Under the pieces are notes generated by a model. That model did no database searches, had not been told where the DNA came from, and saw only the letters and a list, made by a program, of their open reading frames with translations. Positions 8,379 to 15,715 of a DNA stretch of 24,271 bases are shown here, piece by piece (position 1 is the first letter of the stretch; each line of letters begins with the position of its first letter). Origin of the DNA: JBCBKZ01 sp039026975 (GTDB lineage: Bacteria; Bacteroidota; Bacteroidia; J057); NCBI GenBank assembly GCA_039026975.1, contig JBCCLI010000051.1:1-24271 (forward strand). Reading direction: 5' to 3'. Made by a program: the position numbers and the translations under genes.

Positions 8379-9422
8379 TTAGTCAGAAGTTTCATCACGC
8401 ACTTCTACAGAGTCAGCAGCTAAGGGCTGCAGTCCCATCACTTCTTCTGCAAAGGAAAAGGTACCTGAGATAACAGATTCTATATCCTCTGAAGTGTAAA
8501 CAGAAGCCAATGCATGCTCATTTACATCAGGCAGGGCCTCTTTTCTTTTTAAATTTTCAGGCGTTCCTAACTGCTCAAACATGTCTAGCATGGCAGCTAC
8601 AGATACCGTACTATCCTGTAACTTTTCATCCTTATAGTAGTAGGCCAGGTAAGTAGGAGCAGTAACCTTAGCAAATACCTCCGGCTTCATGGTGGCATCT
8701 AATAGGTTCTGTAACTGTACGATGGCTTCTATCCTGTATTTGCTGGTCCAGTACTGAGCTGCTTCAGGCTTTTCTACTTCATAGCTATTATAATCTGATT
8801 GCATGACTACCCGTGCAATTTGGAGACCCCAGGGTTTATTGAGGAGCTGAGCCGTAGGATCAAAAATTTGAATATTAGGAGAATACAGGATTTGTCCTCC
8901 AATATTTGGGTTGTCTGAGGCCAGGTATAAGGAAAGGGTCCCCCCAGTAGAAGTAGACATAAGAATCACTTTCTCTCCTATCTTTTCCCCTATGGCTACA
9001 GCTTCTTTGGCAGTTTCTACCAAGCCTTCAGCCGTTAGATTCAGCATGGCTTCTTCCTCTTCTATCCCATGGGTTTGAAGACGAGCCAGGTATAAATTCA
9101 TACCATACCTTTTGGCAAAGTCTCTATGAATAGGTTCTCCCTCTCCTTGGCTGGCAGAGAAACCGTGAATGTATACCAGGCTGTAGGGCGTCTTTTTATA
9201 GGCAAAAGAATCTGCCCATACTATCCTTGCCTCATTATCCGGTTTTAGATTAGGAACACTTCCCTCCTTCTCTTGTATGTATGTTTCTAAAGCTTGTAGA
9301 TCAGAAGGTAGGGATTCAGCTTGTATCTCAGTAGTAAGGGTAGCAGGCTCAGGTTTTGGGCCTATGAAGTAGATGATCCCAAGAACCAGTAATATTCCTA
9401 GTATCCAGAGTATGGTTTTCAT
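8379..9422 (-). CDS. Membrane-anchored alpha/beta hydrolase
   Basis: A 347-residue protein whose N-terminal hydrophobic segment (residues 4-20) lacks a clear cleavage site or lipobox, so it is probably an inner-membrane anchor with the enzyme in the periplasm. The hydrolase core runs from about 80 to 325. It has an oxyanion-hole HGFSAS at 86-91, a nucleophile elbow STSTGG at 156-161 (catalytic Ser158), a likely acid at D265 (YYKDE) and a likely catalytic H303 (NEHALA). The elbow reads S-x-S-x-G in place of the common G-x-S-x-G. A carboxylesterase, lipase or monoacylglycerol lipase-like role is likely, but the substrate is unknown. The C-terminus (about 328-347) is acidic and looks disordered. 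The small helical protein gene follows 69 bp downstream on the same strand. Confidence 0.85.
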   Translation of the reverse strand: MKTILWILGILLVLGIIYFIGPKPEPATLTTEIQAESLPSDLQALETYIQEKEGSVPNLKPDNEARIVWADSFAYKKTPYSLVYIHGFSASQGEGEPIHRDFAKRYGMNLYLARLQTHGIEEEEAMLNLTAEGLVETAKEAVAIGEKIGEKVILMSTSTGGTLSLYLASDNPNIGGQILYSPNIQIFDPTAQLLNKPWGLQIARVVMQSDYNSYEVEKPEAAQYWTSKYRIEAIVQLQNLLDATMKPEVFAKVTAPTYLAYYYKDEKLQDSTVSVAAMLDMFEQLGTPENLKRKEALPDVNEHALASVYTSEDIESVISGTFSFAEEVMGLQPLAADSVEVRDETSD

Positions 9423-9724
9423 GGTGTGAGTTAGTTTGCAATTAAAATAGGAAAAACCTGCTGAATCTTACAAGCTAGTAAGAGAATTATTGAGGCTTCT
9501 TAATGGGAGAATTAATTTATGGGTAACTTAAAAATTGCTTTGAATGAAATGATTTTACGATATTAGTATTTTCCTCTACCTGCTCTTAGCCAAGGGATTA
9601 CCTTCCCAACACAATTTAATTTCCATATAGTCGTATTAGTTAGATAAGCACTTTATTCCAAATACTGATACATGTTGAAGGAGGTTAGTTTCTCTAGAAT
9701 TCATCCCTCCTAAGACGATTAGGT
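9423..9724. other. Divergent intergenic region, 302 bp
   Basis: AT-rich DNA between the divergent hydrolase and VWA-lipoprotein genes, which must contain both promoters. A strong aggagg lies at about 9679-9684 but is roughly 40 bp from the lipoprotein ATG and has no start codon at normal distance. I see no ORF, no clear dyad and no confident -33/-7 promoter pair. Confidence 0.4.
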
Positions 9725-10762
9725 ATGAACAGATTAGTTACGATTTTATGCCTTCCCTTGCTCATTTTTGCTTTTTCTTGTATTCGTGATAGAGACACTG
9801 ATGATGAACCACAACCCATCATCACCATTCCAGAAAACACGTACTATCTGTACTTTGATTACACTAATCCCTCAGGGACTAATCCTGTGATAAGCATAGG
9901 AGATAGTACCAGCCCGGAAGTTCAATGGGACTTTAGTAGGGGGATTGATTTTGAGCAGAACGGTGTTTTCCTGGATATTGATTTTAAGAATATTCGTATT
10001 AGTTCCGGTGAGGACAACTTTGAAATATCTGATGTAAAAACAGAAGCATTTCGCTCCAGAGGATGGGAAAGAGATCTGGACTATAAAACTAGTTTTGCTT
10101 CCCTGCCTGAAATGGATCTAGTGATGGTTCTGGACATTACTGAGTCCCTAGGAGATGATTTTGATGATATGAAGACCCTTTCCAAGAGTTTCATTACTAC
10201 CATTACGGGTGCTTCTCCTGGTACGGCAGTAGGGGTAGTAGCTTTCGGGAATGAGGTAAAAATTCAGGAGATAGATCCTAACCAACAGCTGTCTATGAAC
10301 TTTATAGATGGTTTACGTCAAGAGCAATTTACCAAACTATATGAAGGGATGAACATGGGGGTAGATATGTTATCCACCTCTCTGGGAAAGGAGAGTAAGG
10401 TCATGGTCACCTTCACAGATGGGCGAGACAACTTCTCAGATACCAGTCTCAATTCTACCATGATTAGAAATAAATTACTGATCCCTGATGGTAATGGTGT
10501 GAGCATCCAGTCCTACGTCATAGGCCTGGAAAGTAGATCCTCCGTGGATCAGGACGTATTAGAGTCTCTTTCTGTTAATGGAATAGCGCAGTTCCCCTTT
10601 AGCCTGGAGGGCCTGGGGAATGCATTCCAAACAGTATCTGATGCGGTAGGATCATCCTTTCAGATTACCTATCAGCGCAACACACAGCCTATATCCCAAA
10701 CGGAGAGATTGAGATTTGTGATAAAAGCTAAGAAAAAGGTGAATAGCCTGACAAACGACTGA
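9725..10762 (+). CDS. Lipoprotein with von Willebrand factor A domain
   Basis: A 345-residue exported protein. Residues 1-18 are a signal peptide ending AFS before Cys19, a plausible though weak lipobox. Acidic residues right after Cys19 (RDRDTDDE) suit export to the outer membrane surface in Bacteroidota. Residues 35-125 form a beta-rich N-terminal region of unknown type. The VWA domain spans about 130-318 with a complete metal-ion-dependent adhesion site: D137-x-T139-x-S141 (DITES), T203 (FTKLYEG) and D232 (FTDGRDN). It should therefore bind a divalent metal and a protein ligand. The ligand is unknown, and there is no AAA/MoxR gene nearby to suggest a chelatase-type system. It ends 14 bp before the convergent rpiA stop, without an obvious terminator. 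Confidence 0.85.
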   Translation: MNRLVTILCLPLLIFAFSCIRDRDTDDEPQPIITIPENTYYLYFDYTNPSGTNPVISIGDSTSPEVQWDFSRGIDFEQNGVFLDIDFKNIRISSGEDNFEISDVKTEAFRSRGWERDLDYKTSFASLPEMDLVMVLDITESLGDDFDDMKTLSKSFITTITGASPGTAVGVVAFGNEVKIQEIDPNQQLSMNFIDGLRQEQFTKLYEGMNMGVDMLSTSLGKESKVMVTFTDGRDNFSDTSLNSTMIRNKLLIPDGNGVSIQSYVIGLESRSSVDQDVLESLSVNGIAQFPFSLEGLGNAFQTVSDAVGSSFQITYQRNTQPISQTERLRFVIKAKKKVNSLTND

Positions 10763-10776
10763 TCATTCCTAAGCAC

Positions 10777-11445
10777 TTACTTATAGAATACCTGGGTGGA
10801 CCCATCAGTGGCCCCCAGGATTACTTGGTCAGCCATGTCTACAAACAGGCCAGTTTCTACCACACCGGGAATCATCTTAAGCTGTTGGTGTAGGCCAAGA
10901 GGATCTTCTATGGCTTCAAACTGGCAGTCTAGTACATAATTCCCATTATCAGTGGTGTAGGGAGCCTCATTATCCATTCTAAGGGCAGGGTTAGTAGCTA
11001 ACGGACTAATTTGATCTCTGCTGATCTTCCAGCTAAATGGAACTACCTCTACGGGCAGAGGAAACTGGCCCAAGGTAGAATGATACTTGCTTATATCAGC
11101 AATAATAACCAGCCGAGCAGAAATACCTGCCACTATTTTTTCGCGGAAAAGGGCGCCTCCCCCTCCTTTAATCAGCTGGAGCTTGGGATCTATCTCATCT
11201 GCTCCATCTACCGTTAAGTCAAGGGAATTACAGTCATCCAAACTAAGGGTGGGGATACCAAACTGTTTGGCAAGTTGCTCTGTCTGTTCTGATGAAGAAA
11301 GGCAGTTTACAGATAAACCTTCTGATACAGCTTTTCCGAGGGATTCTAAAAAATAATAAGCGGTGGAGCCTGAGCCCAGGCCAAGGGTCATGCCGTCTTG
11401 AACCAATGTCATGGCTTTTTCGGCGGCGACTTTTTTTTCTAGCAT
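10777..11445 (-). CDS. rpiA: Ribose-5-phosphate isomerase A
   Basis: A 222-residue cytoplasmic enzyme of normal length that interconverts ribose 5-phosphate and ribulose 5-phosphate in the pentose phosphate pathway. Signature blocks are in order: LGLGSGSTAYYF (21-32), TVDGADEID (78-86) and IKGGGGALFREKIVA (92-106), with the catalytic Glu at 102. The start is a clear ATG at 11443-11445. It lies 24 bp downstream of a two-helix membrane miniprotein on the same strand and is probably the last gene of that transcript. It is convergent with the VWA lipoprotein gene. Confidence 0.97.
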   Translation of the reverse strand: MLEKKVAAEKAMTLVQDGMTLGLGSGSTAYYFLESLGKAVSEGLSVNCLSSSEQTEQLAKQFGIPTLSLDDCNSLDLTVDGADEIDPKLQLIKGGGGALFREKIVAGISARLVIIADISKYHSTLGQFPLPVEVVPFSWKISRDQISPLATNPALRMDNEAPYTTDNGNYVLDCQFEAIEDPLGLHQQLKMIPGVVETGLFVDMADQVILGATDGSTQVFYK

Positions 11446-11469
11446 TGTTAGGGATTATCTAAATAGTTG

Positions 11470-11673
11470 TTAGGTGGACCATAAATTCAGGTAAGCAAAA
11501 ACTGTTAGGTATGCTAACATGATGAGGGCCCACTGCCAGCCAGCTTCAGTCCAGGGCACATCTAGCGTACGCAGGTACTGTATGGCGATGGCAAAAAATA
11601 CTTGCAAAGATAATAATGTTGCCGTAGGATACATAACCTGAAGGGAAGGTAAGCGTCTACTATTTACCCACAT
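11470..11673 (-). CDS. Small two-helix membrane protein
   Basis: A 67-residue frame from an ATG at 11671-11673. It has two hydrophobic stretches, about residues 16-34 (TATLLSLQVFFAIAIQYL) and about 46-66 (WQWALIMLAYLTVFAYLNLW), separated by a polar turn with WTEAGW. This fits an inner-membrane hairpin. I do not recognise the family. It lies between the amidase and rpiA genes, on the same strand, with gaps of 54 and 24 bp, which supports it being a translated member of the operon. No function can be assigned. Confidence 0.65.
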   Translation of the reverse strand: MWVNSRRLPSLQVMYPTATLLSLQVFFAIAIQYLRTLDVPWTEAGWQWALIMLAYLTVFAYLNLWST

Positions 11674-11727
11674 TTGATTGGCTTTCAGGATAATTTCTGC
11701 TCATAGGGTAGAAATCCAGGCTACTGT

Positions 11728-12969
11728 TTAATTGCTAACCAGCTCTTTTTCTGCTAGTAAGCCATCAGCTAACCAGTTGGAGATGAGCATTCTGTTACCT
11801 TCAATGACTAATCTGGATTGGTCATTGCGGTTTCTGATGTTTCCTAACTCTATGAACAGGGTGGTAGGGATCACTTCTCTCAGCATATGGAGGTCTCTGC
11901 TGTTAACGGTTCCGGAATATCCTCTACCTTTTCTGTACTTTTCATATTTACCTTTGATAGTTCTCTGCATGACCTGTGCGAGCCTCAGGCTACTTGCATT
12001 AGCTTGCTGATGGTAGAAGTACATATCTGTACTTTTTCTTTTGCTGTCTGAGTCTACGTGAATGGAGATACATCTCTGGAACCTAACCCCCTGTTTTTTA
12101 TTTTTTTCATACAGTTCATTGATAGCATTTGAGCGCTGGAAGAGTCGCTCTTTTTGGTTGACGGGTAGCTCATCCCCTCCCCAGCAAACCTCATCCTTAT
12201 CACATGGTAAGATCTCTCCGCTCCTGATTCCATCATCCAGGTCTCGTATGATTAGGTAGGCGGTAGCCCCAAAGGAGAGTAAATTTTTAGTCAGCCTGAG
12301 TGCTATGTCATAGGCATATTCATCTTCGCATAGGCTGGTCTTACCGTATCTCCCTACGGCTCCCGGATCAGGGCCTCCATGACCACTTACGATATAAAAT
12401 ACGCATCCCTCCAGCTCATTACTGAGCCTGGGAACCCTGGCGTGCTCAGGCCCGAAGATGTCATATATCCCTCTAAGGGGCTGTTTGCCTGTGGTAGGCT
12501 GAGTAGCCCATGAACCGCCAGAAGTGTTCTCTACCGCTTGATAGTCTGCTTGCTGATCAGGGCAGTTTAGATAGTGGTAAGGTACCCATAGGATTCTATT
12601 ATCTCGGTAATCTGCTTCCTTGACTCCTTCTCGGTGCATCTTAATGTTAAACTCCTGAATCCTTTCCGCCAGCGGTCTATCCGTTATACCTAGGGTGGTG
12701 CGTATACTTTGGTTGTTGTACACATATACTAGCAGGGGCAACTTGTAGGATTTGCTAATGGAGAGACCTGATTTTTTATTGAGTTGATTGAGCTGATAAA
12801 AGTAGGATAGGTTGCACTTGGTATTTATGCCAAATGACCTTAGCAAGGCCATGGACCCCTGTCCTTTCTTGGGATATGCTTCCAAGTGTCTGTAATTAGG
12901 TTGGGATAGGGCTATCTCCAGGAAGCAGAAGAGCATTACACTACCAACAAGCCATTTTTTCCCTATCAT
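11728..12969 (-). CDS. Secreted N-acetylmuramoyl-L-alanine amidase (Amidase_3 fold)
   Basis: A 413-residue exported protein with a signal peptide at 1-22 (helix VGSVMLFCFLEIALS). Residues about 40-95 form a small domain that resembles a degenerate LysM-type module (LRSFGINTKCNLSYFYQLN, later YKLPLLVYVYN). It may bind peptidoglycan, but this is uncertain. The zinc amidase domain spans about 187-405 with ligands H197 (SGHGG), E215 (CEDEYAYDIA) and H304 (SIHVDS), and the catalytic Glu at E374 (FIELGNIRN). It should cut the bond between N-acetylmuramic acid and the stem peptide during cell separation or wall turnover in the periplasm. About 90 residues between the two modules (97-186) are unassigned and contain Cys136. 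Downstream are the miniprotein and rpiA; upstream, 81 bp away, is a phosphodiesterase. Confidence 0.9.
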   Translation of the reverse strand: MIGKKWLVGSVMLFCFLEIALSQPNYRHLEAYPKKGQGSMALLRSFGINTKCNLSYFYQLNQLNKKSGLSISKSYKLPLLVYVYNNQSIRTTLGITDRPLAERIQEFNIKMHREGVKEADYRDNRILWVPYHYLNCPDQQADYQAVENTSGGSWATQPTTGKQPLRGIYDIFGPEHARVPRLSNELEGCVFYIVSGHGGPDPGAVGRYGKTSLCEDEYAYDIALRLTKNLLSFGATAYLIIRDLDDGIRSGEILPCDKDEVCWGGDELPVNQKERLFQRSNAINELYEKNKKQGVRFQRCISIHVDSDSKRKSTDMYFYHQQANASSLRLAQVMQRTIKGKYEKYRKGRGYSGTVNSRDLHMLREVIPTTLFIELGNIRNRNDQSRLVIEGNRMLISNWLADGLLAEKELVSN

Positions 12970-13023
12970 AAAAGCGAGGTGTTTGATGAATGAACGATAT
13001 ACAGTCCTCTTTCATATGTAATA

Positions 13024-13080
13024 CCTACAATATTAAAAATTTTTAGGACGCTAAATCATGTTTACGCTAAATATTGTAGG
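13024..13080. repeat. 11-bp perfect inverted repeat spanning the phosphodiesterase stop codon
   Basis: The arms are cctacaatatt at 13024-13034 and aatattgtagg at 13070-13080, separated by 35 bp. Inside the interval lie an aaaaattttt palindrome (13035-13044) and a 9-bp direct repeat, acgctaaat, at 13048-13056 and 13064-13072. The phosphodiesterase stop codon (13051-13053) is within it, and it sits 55-111 bp upstream of the amidase ATG. There is no T-tract after it on the minus strand, so a regulatory dyad or mRNA structure is as likely as a terminator. Confidence 0.5.
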
Positions 13081-13659
13081 GTCAGAGCTGTCAGGAACCA
13101 GTTCATAGGGCTGAACGGCATAAGTAGTGGTATCTAGTATGCAAAATGTGGGCCTAATAGGGAGGTCCCTAGCAGGCTGATATCCCATAAGGGTACCCGG
13201 GTTTACCAGGAGAGGAGGCTGATGATAAGGGTGATGCCGTTCATGATTATGGCCATAGCAGACCAGTTGATAAAAGCCTGAATGGAACATATTTAGGGCT
13301 GTATCAGGGAAATGAGTAAGTCCTACCTTGAAAGTATCCTCTTCTTGCTTGCTTGCTCCCACCTGGAAAGGGCTAAACGCCATTTCTTCCAGGACTAGAT
13401 GGGCAGACTCCCCATGAATATGGACATGCGTATGCGCTTGGGTATGTACAATACTCATCATTCTGTACAAGTCAGCATCATTATTTCCTATAACCAGGTG
13501 GATGGGATGGGAGTAGATCTTCGCCATGAGGGCGAGTGTAAAGGGGGAGCAGAGATCTCCCAGGCAGAACAGGGTTTCTGTTTGTTTTCTGAGAAAGCCA
13601 AGGGCTGACTTCAACTGGGGGACATGATCATGAATATCTGAAATGATGCCTAACTTCAT
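13051..13659 (-). CDS. Metallophosphoesterase, YfcE/MJ0936-type phosphodiesterase
   Basis: A 202-residue cytoplasmic phosphodiesterase with all family metal motifs in order: D8-x-H10 (SDIHDH), GD at 34-35 (CLGDLCSP), GNND at 58-61, the His of THFP (H116) and GHNH at 136-139, followed by LVNPGTLMGY at 151-160. It should bind two metal ions and hydrolyse a phosphodiester; the natural substrate of this subfamily is generally unknown. An insertion with several His residues (QAHTHVHIHGE, about 74-84) is unusual. It is the first gene of the minus-strand run leading to the amidase and rpiA, and is divergent from the molybdoenzyme gene across 122 bp. Its 3' end carries an 11-bp inverted repeat. Confidence 0.92.
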   Translation of the reverse strand: MKLGIISDIHDHVPQLKSALGFLRKQTETLFCLGDLCSPFTLALMAKIYSHPIHLVIGNNDADLYRMMSIVHTQAHTHVHIHGESAHLVLEEMAFSPFQVGASKQEEDTFKVGLTHFPDTALNMFHSGFYQLVCYGHNHERHHPYHQPPLLVNPGTLMGYQPARDLPIRPTFCILDTTTYAVQPYELVPDSSDPTIFSVNMI

Positions 13660-13781
13660 GAGAATAGAATTATATAGGTATAGATAATCGATTTGAAGGT
13701 AGAGGGGAGTCTAAGGGAAAGAGAGGCCAACTGAACATTCTAGCAAATGTACTGTATATTTAGCAGTAATTTTATCACAAT

Positions 13782-14396
13782 ATGGAAGAGCCATTTGTAA
13801 CTAGAGGGTTTCAGGGAAAAGGGCAGAATCCCACCCAGAAGCCCTTGCCCCCTGGCCAACATGAAGCCCACGATTTTCCTGTGTTATCTGCAGGGCCCAC
13901 CCCTAAGGTGCCCCTGGCTAAATGGGAATTAAGGGTAGAAGGTATGGTGGCGAACCCGCTGCTTTTCAGCTGGCAAGAATTTCTACAGCTTCCTGCCCAC
14001 TCATTTCAGGTGGATATCCACTGTGTTACTAAGTGGTCTAAAACTGATACTCCTTGGCGTGGGGTCTCTCTTCAGACTATACTGGGGCAGGCAACTCCTC
14101 TGGCAGAGGGAAAGTATCTCATGCTGCACTGCTATGGTGGATATACCACCAATGTACCCCTGGCGGATGTTCTCCATGACAAGGCTTTTATAGCGTTTGA
14201 GTATGAGGGGTATCCATTAACCCCTGAACATGGAGGACCAGCTCGTGTAGTAGTCCCGCATTTGTATTTTTGGAAAAGTGCTAAGTGGATTCATAAGCTG
14301 GAAGTAATGGCAGAAGACAAAGTGGGTTTCTGGGAAAGCATAGGATATCACCACTATGGAGATCCCTGGAAAGAACAACGATATGAGGAGGAGTAA
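13782..14396 (+). CDS. Cytosolic molybdopterin-dependent oxidoreductase (sulfite oxidase fold)
   Basis: A 204-residue protein of the Oxidored_molyb family, close in size to the stand-alone YuiH-like proteins. It begins directly with a short basic segment and has no twin-arginine or other signal peptide, so it should act in the cytoplasm, unlike periplasmic MsrP or SorA. The molybdenum-ligand Cys is C81 in DIHCVTKWS. Further cofactor-pocket residues are in YGGYTTNVPL (118-127) and EHGGPARVVVPHLYFWKSAKW (149-169), with R155, H160 and K165 likely contacting the cofactor. There is no dimerisation or haem domain. The natural substrate is not known for this subgroup; sulfite or a sulfoxide are candidates only. 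A flavin reductase gene follows 24 bp downstream and is the likely electron partner. Confidence 0.9.
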   Translation: MEEPFVTRGFQGKGQNPTQKPLPPGQHEAHDFPVLSAGPTPKVPLAKWELRVEGMVANPLLFSWQEFLQLPAHSFQVDIHCVTKWSKTDTPWRGVSLQTILGQATPLAEGKYLMLHCYGGYTTNVPLADVLHDKAFIAFEYEGYPLTPEHGGPARVVVPHLYFWKSAKWIHKLEVMAEDKVGFWESIGYHHYGDPWKEQRYEEE

Positions 14397-14420
14397 CACC
14401 TCTCCCCCCAACTTCCAGCT

Positions 14421-15137
14421 ATGAAATGGCAATTAGCTCAGTTAATCGGGATTCAGAGAGAAACCGCTAGGATAAAAAGTTTCCTCTTTCAGCTCCCCCA
14501 ACCCATCAGCTTCCTACCGGGGCAACACATGGATATTAGGCTAAGAGCAGCAGATGGATATGAGGCGCAGAGAAGTTATTCTATTGCCTCAGCTTCCGAA
14601 CGTACCCAGCAGATCACCCTTACCATAGACTTATTACCGCAAGGAGAGGTATCAGGCTTTATGCATGAGGAAGCCAGGATAGGAGACTTTTTTGAGCTGA
14701 AAGGGCCTATCGGGGGATATTTTGTCTGGAAAGCCCACCACCAACGACCGCTTTACCTCATAGGTGGGGGGTCAGGACTAGTGCCCTTAATGGCCATCTT
14801 AAGAACAAGGGATATGCTGGAAGCCAAAGTACCTGCTCACTTACTGCTCAGCATGAGATCAGAGGAGCACTTTCTTTATAAGCAAGAACTTGATCAGATG
14901 GAGAAAGAGGATACAGATCTTCAACTCAGGGTCACTTACAGCGGGAAAGCTCCCCTCAGCTGGGAGGGGAATAAAGGGAGAATTAGTGAAGGTTTACTGG
15001 CCCAGGGCTTAGCAGAACTACCCGCCACCCCATTATGCTATGTATGTGGGCCTACAGCTATGGTGGAGTATGTAGCTACTACCTTAGTGGATTTGGGGGT
15101 AGGCAGAGCTTTAGTGAGGACAGAGCGTTTTGGGTGA
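14421..15137 (+). CDS. FAD/NAD(P)-binding oxidoreductase of the ferredoxin reductase family
   Basis: A 238-residue protein with an FAD-binding barrel (about 1-105; RSYS at 51-54, then IAS) and an NAD(P)-binding domain (about 108-238; YLIGGGSGLVPLMAI at 112-126 and VCGPTAMVE near 217-225). It lacks the 2Fe-2S domain found in multi-domain phthalate or phenol dioxygenase reductases, so it is a simple flavin reductase. It begins 24 bp after the molybdoenzyme gene on the same strand, and such pairs recur in bacteria. The likely role is to pass electrons between NAD(P)H and the molybdenum centre, but direction and partner are inferred. A hairpin with an A-tract on one side and a T-tract on the other lies about 30 bp after its stop. 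Confidence 0.9.
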   Translation: MKWQLAQLIGIQRETARIKSFLFQLPQPISFLPGQHMDIRLRAADGYEAQRSYSIASASERTQQITLTIDLLPQGEVSGFMHEEARIGDFFELKGPIGGYFVWKAHHQRPLYLIGGGSGLVPLMAILRTRDMLEAKVPAHLLLSMRSEEHFLYKQELDQMEKEDTDLQLRVTYSGKAPLSWEGNKGRISEGLLAQGLAELPATPLCYVCGPTAMVEYVATTLVDLGVGRALVRTERFG

Positions 15138-15166
15138 CGGCATGGGGTATACATACCAATACTAAT

Positions 15167-15204
15167 AAAAATACCCCTCCAGTTGATGAAGGGGTACGTA
15201 TTTT
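15167..15204. terminator. Bidirectional terminator after the flavin reductase gene
   Basis: The left arm aaaatacccct (15168-15178) pairs with aggggtacgtatttt (15190-15204), the stem being broken by a few unpaired bases. It is flanked by A-rich sequence on the left and ends in tttt on the right, so it can act in both directions. It lies between the reductase gene and the converging small membrane-protein gene. Confidence 0.6.
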
Positions 15205-15205
15205 G

Positions 15206-15230
15206 TAAGATTCGCATCCGGTGAATCTTA
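15206..15230. repeat. 8-bp inverted repeat next to the terminator
   Basis: Perfect arms taagattc (15206-15213) and gaatctta (15223-15230) flank a 9-nt loop. It lies between the reductase terminator and the stop codon of the small membrane protein on the minus strand, 18 bp from that stop. No T-tract follows on either strand, so it may be a transcript-end stabilising hairpin or part of a double terminator. Confidence 0.4.
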
Positions 15231-15247
15231 TTGCGCAGGGGCTGGAA

Positions 15248-15400
15248 TTAAACCATCTCCTTCTCTCTTAACTCTACATTGGACTTAGGTGATCTCTTTT
15301 TATTACGACCGAAAATGTCATCATAAAGGTAGATAAAACCTGCCATGATCAACAGGCCAAGTCCAGAAAATACGATAATGTTTATGGTTGTCTCAGACAT
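15248..15400 (-). CDS. 50-residue single-pass membrane miniprotein
   Basis: A minus-strand frame from an ATG at 15398-15400 to a TAA at 15248-15250 encodes 50 residues. It starts MSETTINIIVFSGLGLLIMA, has one transmembrane helix at about residues 7-26, and then a charged tail (DDIFGRNKKRSPKSNVELREKE). Positive charges after the helix suggest the tail faces the cytoplasm. The composition is that of a real small membrane protein, and terminator-like hairpins follow its stop codon. I do not recognise the family; the size is reminiscent of small oxidase-assembly or subunit proteins, but no key motif supports that. It faces the molybdoenzyme/flavin-reductase pair. Confidence 0.6.
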   Translation of the reverse strand: MSETTINIIVFSGLGLLIMAGFIYLYDDIFGRNKKRSPKSNVELREKEMV

Positions 15401-15715
15401 AATAATAGGTTGAAAAGTTGGACTTATTCATAATATACTAAAAAAAACTACCATTTGAAAGTTCTTACACCTGTATGATTTGAACATGAAAATATAGAAA
15501 AATCAATATACTGCCCGGTCTGTTATCAATCTGTTGAGGAAAGAGAAGCTGATACACAATCTGTTAAGGAAAGCACCCTTATTATTAAAGAATTTTCATA
15601 TCCAATCGAAGGGGAGGGTTTAGGGTTTCAGGTAAAATTAGTAGTTTCATCCTAGGAACAATTGAGAAGATTTACGAATCTTTCTTTTCACATTTACCAA
15701 CCGATTTTTAACATT
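15401..15715. other. Intergenic region, 315 bp, upstream of the acyl-CoA synthetase gene
   Basis: It lies between divergent genes and is AT-rich. The only structure I see is the imperfect 17-bp direct repeat at 15527-15573, annotated separately. The synthetase frame is open back to a TTG at 15662, but no strong ribosome-binding site supports that start. No further gene is visible. Confidence 0.5.
15527..15573. repeat. 17-bp direct repeat, 30-bp period, upstream of the acyl-CoA synthetase gene
   Basis: Two copies of caatctgttRaggaaag lie at 15527-15543 and 15557-15573, differing at one base (g/a). The 30-bp period is close to three helical turns, so two protein dimers or monomers would bind the same DNA face. 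It sits about 145-190 bp before the synthetase ATG. A role as an operator for a fatty-acid regulator is an inference. Confidence 0.45.

Noticed and set aside
15662..15715. TTG start giving the acyl-CoA synthetase 18 extra N-terminal residues
   Set aside because: The extension (MRRFTNLSFHIYQPIF) matches no conserved part of the family, and an ATG follows at the usual family start.
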